Notes under the pieces: generated by a model | Told to the model about the DNA's origin: nothing | The model's input: the letters and a program-made list of their open reading frames with translations, nothing else | The model's database searches: none | From: Turnera subulata | Lineage: Eukaryota; Streptophyta; Magnoliopsida; Malpighiales; Passifloraceae | Assembly (NCBI GenBank): GCA_028386065.3 | Contig: JAKUCV010001882.1 | Coordinates: forward strand, 89,534-153,533 | Length of the DNA: 64,000 bases | Reading direction: 5' to 3' | Shown: positions 60,619-64,000 of the stretch, piece by piece | Layout: the number at the start of each line of letters is the position of its first letter | Position numbering within the stretch: position 1 is the stretch's first letter | Made by a program: the position numbers and the translations under genes

Positions 60619-62081
60619 ATCTCCCACTTGCACTAAAGATAATCATGCATGTATCTAATACCAATGGATGTATAATGACCATCATGCTTCTGCTGTGTGA
60701 GCGGCTTAGTCAAAGGATCTGCCACATTGTTCTCAGAAGGAACTCTGCACAGCTTGACATCGTCTCTATCTATGATCTCTTTAATAAGATGATAGCGTCG
60801 GAGTATATGTTTGGATCTTTGGTGGTATCTAGGTTCCTAAGCCTGTGCGATTGTCCCATTGTTGTCACAATAGAGCTCAATCGGACCGTGAATGCTCGGA
60901 ACCACCCCAAGTTCAGTTACAAACTTCTTGATCCAAACAGCCTCTTTCGCCGCATCTGAGGTAGCAATGTACTCAGCCTCGGTTGTAGAGTCAGCAACTG
61001 TCTCCTGCTTTGAACTCTTCCAGCATACAGCACCACCTCCAAGACAAAACACATAACCTGACTGCGATCTAAAGTCATCCCTGTCAGTTTGGAAGCTAGC
61101 ATCTGTGTAACCCTTTACAACAAGCTCATCAACGCTTTCATACACAAGGAATGCATCCTTAGTCCTTCTCAAGTACTTAAGGATGTTCTTAACCGCTGTC
61201 CAGTGACTTTCACCGGGGTCAGATTGATATCTGCTTGTGACACTCAAAGCATATGCGACATCTGGTCGGGTACATAGCATGGCAAACATGATAGATCCTA
61301 TTGCAGAAGCATAAGGGATCTTACTCATCCGCTCTTGATTCTTTGAGAGAGATATGCCATGTGACATGGGCAAGAAACCTTTCTTGGAATCTTGCATGCT
61401 AAACCTCTCTAGCACTTTGTCAATATATGTACTTTGACTTAGGCCAAGAAGCCTTTTGGATCTATCTCTATAGATCTTTATACCTAGCACGTAGACAGCT
61501 TCTCCTAAGTCCTTCATTGAGAAATTCTTTCCTAACCAAGTCTTTACAGACTGTAGTGCTAGAATATCATTCCCAATGAGCAGAATGTCGTCAACATACA
61601 ATAACAAGAAAACGATAGTGCTCCCACTAACCTTCTTGTAAACACATGGCTCATCTTCGTTCTTAATGAAACCAAACTGTTTGATTACTTCATCAAAACG
61701 AAGATTCCAACTCCTAGAAGCTTTCTTTAATCCATAAATGGATCTTTGCAATTTGCATAGCTTATTAGCATTCTCTGGAGTGACAAAACCTTCAGGTTGT
61801 GTCATGTACACATCCTCTAAAAAATTTCCATTAAGGAAAGCGGTTTTGACATCCATTTGCCATATCTCATAATCATGGTATGCTACTATAGCCAATAGAA
61901 TCCGGATGGATTTAACCATGACAACTGGTGAGAAAGTCTCATCATAGTCAATACCATGAACTTGCTTGAAACCTTTCGCAACCAATCGCCCTTTAAAGGT
62001 AATCACATTACCATCCATGTCGGTCTTTTTCTTAAAGACCCACTTGCACCCAATAGGTTTTACCCCTTCAGGTGGATCAAC
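60619..62081 (-). pseudogene. Copia reverse transcriptase-RNase H, truncated by a Gypsy LTR
   Basis: A nearly intact RT runs from the insertion point (62081, DPPEGVKPIGCKWVFKKK) through QMDVKTAFLNGNFLEDVYM and the catalytic LLYVDDILLIGND, then RNase H (TDASFQTDRDDF, VADSTTEAEYIATS, IELYCDNNGTIAQA). A single TAG stop (about 60839) replaces a sense codon. Beyond it the frame continues as HQRSKHILRRYHLIKEI and NNVADPLTKPLTQQ. Everything upstream of RT is beyond the Gypsy insertion and outside the window. Confidence 0.9.
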
Positions 62082-64000
62082 TGAAACACCCCGACCTAAA
62101 TTTACCCAACAAACAATAATCACCAACAACAGTGCCGACACGTGGCACAAACTGTGTAATACAACAGAAAATCGGCCCAACGGCCCAACAACAATAGCAT
62201 AACACCCGAATTCGGGAATCTCAATAACAACAGCACAGCGGAAGCATTTTTAATTTACTGTCAACATATGCAAAGCTCGATGCAGCTAATGGATCCGAGT
62301 CCTGCCCGAGGGGTGCGCCGCAGCTTGCCTCGTACGTTCTTGCACTACAAACAACTCATCCTACGGGATGAAACCCCGCAGGCGAGGGGTGAGTCCGAAG
62401 TGCTCACCGGCGAAGGATAAATAGAGATATATAATCAACCGTAATACTTTCAAAGTAACACAACCAACACAACAGAAGAATCCAACACAAACAACACGAC
62501 AGAAGAATCCAACTAAAACAACACGACAGAAGAGTCTTACTAAAACATAACAAAGCCAAGACCAAAAGAATGCTTGTTATTTTTATTACCAATTTTATCT
62601 TCCGGGCCCCGTCACTGGACAAGCTAGGGTCGTACCTGGTTATTAACTAATTCCGGATGCCAAATCACAATCCGGGATCAACATCCCAATATCAACAATC
62701 CGGGATCAACATCCCAATATCAACAAATCCGGGATCAACATCCCAATAACAACATCATCCGGGATCAACATCCCCAACAACCAAACCAAACCGGCCATGA
62801 CACCACAGAACTAGCCTCTAACCATCTAGTCGTACCACTACTTTCCACGTGACAATTATATCATCATCTCAATTTCAATCCAATTTCATTACTCTATCCT
62901 CAATTATCCAACTTTCCATTATTTCAGATTATTCCACAGACCAAATCAACAACACACTCATAACGTCAATTAATCACAGTTAACAGTTCAGTATTATTTC
63001 AACACAATATCCACAAGTCTAAACACAATCCAACAATAGCATCAACAATTTTCCATAGCAATCATATAACAGTCAATAATCATTTCAGCAGTTCAATCAA
63101 ACAACAAAAACAAACACAGTATTACGGGGCACATATCCAAGGTTATCCATCCTCACCTGATGTGTCTCTGAAACTGCTATCCGGTCAAACCTCGATACCC
63201 TATATGTATATATACAGGAACACAATAATCACTTATAATGCACAACAAAAATGATTATGCATGATACCGGTTTAACTGTTATTAGACGGCTTATCTGTTT
63301 ATTTCATTATCTCCATAGTTATCTTATTACCAAACAGTTCTTCCAACTTGGTGGTATTTAATTTAATCCAGCGGTTATATCAAGTATACTTGATTTAAAT
63401 CAAAGACCGAAACCGAGCGCCCAAGCCGATATCCCGACCCTTAGGTCGCTTAAGATAAGGAAATACATGCTCATAAATACGTTGTTTAAATCATATATAA
63501 GAAATCATATTACGAAGTATATAATATTCCATAAAGTACCTATAATCGACAAAATAGTAACAATTACGTATTCATTTAATAAAAGATTATAAAACAGCAA
63601 ATATGTAAAGATGGCATATAAATAATATACCGGTTAGTAAAACCGTGAAATAGAAAATATCATTATCGGTAGGAAATCAATATAGTCGCGATACGGTATA
63701 AAATAATGTAGTAAATATTTATACTTATAAAATCGATAAATTTAAGTAGAGTATAAATTAATATAGCTTAAAGTGATAATTAAATTAGTGGTCAAAGATA
63801 ATATAATCTTTAGTAAAATAATGTCTTAGATAAACAATATTTCAAAATAATATTACCGTTATTACGTTAACCAAAATATTTTCGATAAAATATAGTTAAG
63901 TCTTAAAATAATTTTGTATGGATTACTATATATAAAATCGGTAAAATTATAAAGAAAGGGAGTAATATTATTGTAGCTCAAAAGAATGAAAACCATTATA
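62082..64000 (-). mobile_element. Ty3/Gypsy long LTR, copy 3 (runs off the window)
   Basis: In plus orientation it begins TGAAACACCCCGACC, the inverted end of the LTR at 51001-55350, and follows that LTR block by block (62395-62350 region, 62640-62590 region, 63200-63110 region). It landed inside the Copia RT; the TSD should be TCAAC (62077-62081). If it has the length of copy 2 it ends about 2.4 kb past the window. Whether it is solo or part of a full element cannot be seen. Confidence 0.9.
62674..62776. repeat. GGGATCAACATCCC array in LTR copy 3
   Basis: Four copies start at 62674, 62702, 62731 and 62761, with spacings of 28, 29 and 30 bp. It is the inverted counterpart of the array at 54716. 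Confidence 0.9.

Overview
The window is nuclear DNA of a flowering plant, almost certainly a eudicot. The evidence is spliced genes with GT-AG introns, a plant-type non-specific lipid transfer protein, plant L1-type LINEs with a DUF4283-like ORF1, Ty1/Copia and Ty3/Gypsy elements, a BED/hAT transposase relic, a MULE and a Helitron. The species cannot be named from the sequence. One ambiguous base (N, 48419) sits beside a long A-run, so this is a draft assembly.

Only three host genes can be supported. (1) 19643-23291 (+): a six-exon short-chain dehydrogenase/reductase of 304 aa with an organelle-type N-terminus. (2) 24958-25449 (-): a two-exon non-specific lipid transfer protein of 116 aa with all eight cysteines. 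(3) 49041-49911 (-): a small coiled-coil protein, tentatively Snapin/BLOC-1-like, of 174 aa in three exons. They are unrelated and do not form a pathway. The rest is a nested mobile-element landscape, and several insertions can be closed exactly by target-site duplications (TSDs).

Layout. 1-2518: partial long Gypsy LTR. 2519-6389: decayed repeats and a hAT transposase relic carrying a 252-bp LINE tail (TSD of 15 bp). 6390-6516: tRNA-derived SINE. 6527-14217: a Copia-type 5' LTR split by a complete non-autonomous Gypsy element (6872-14021, TSD TATAA) that has gag and protease but no polymerase. 14218-17282: the body of that Copia-type element, with a GGCGCGCC repeat array and a long decayed reading frame of unknown function. 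17587-19116: complete non-autonomous MULE (9-bp TSD) about 0.5 kb upstream of the dehydrogenase. 25894-40129: full-length L1 LINE (15-bp TSD) split by a complete Copia element (28665-36891, TSD GCTTC). 40543-42031: element with long terminal inverted repeats. 42032-47640: two broken LTR elements. 51001-55350: solo Gypsy LTR of 4350 bp (TSD ATCAT). 55565-58199: Helitron. 58612-62081: nested Copia pieces, interrupted at 62082 by a third copy of the same Gypsy LTR that runs off the window.

The most unusual signal is that three unrelated LTR families here each carry an array of short self-complementary motifs. The clearest is ACATCGATGT in the Copia leader between primer-binding site and gag: its spacings of 20/32 bp are close to whole helical turns. 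The second point of interest is the unrecognised, stop-depleted reading frame at 14302-17124.
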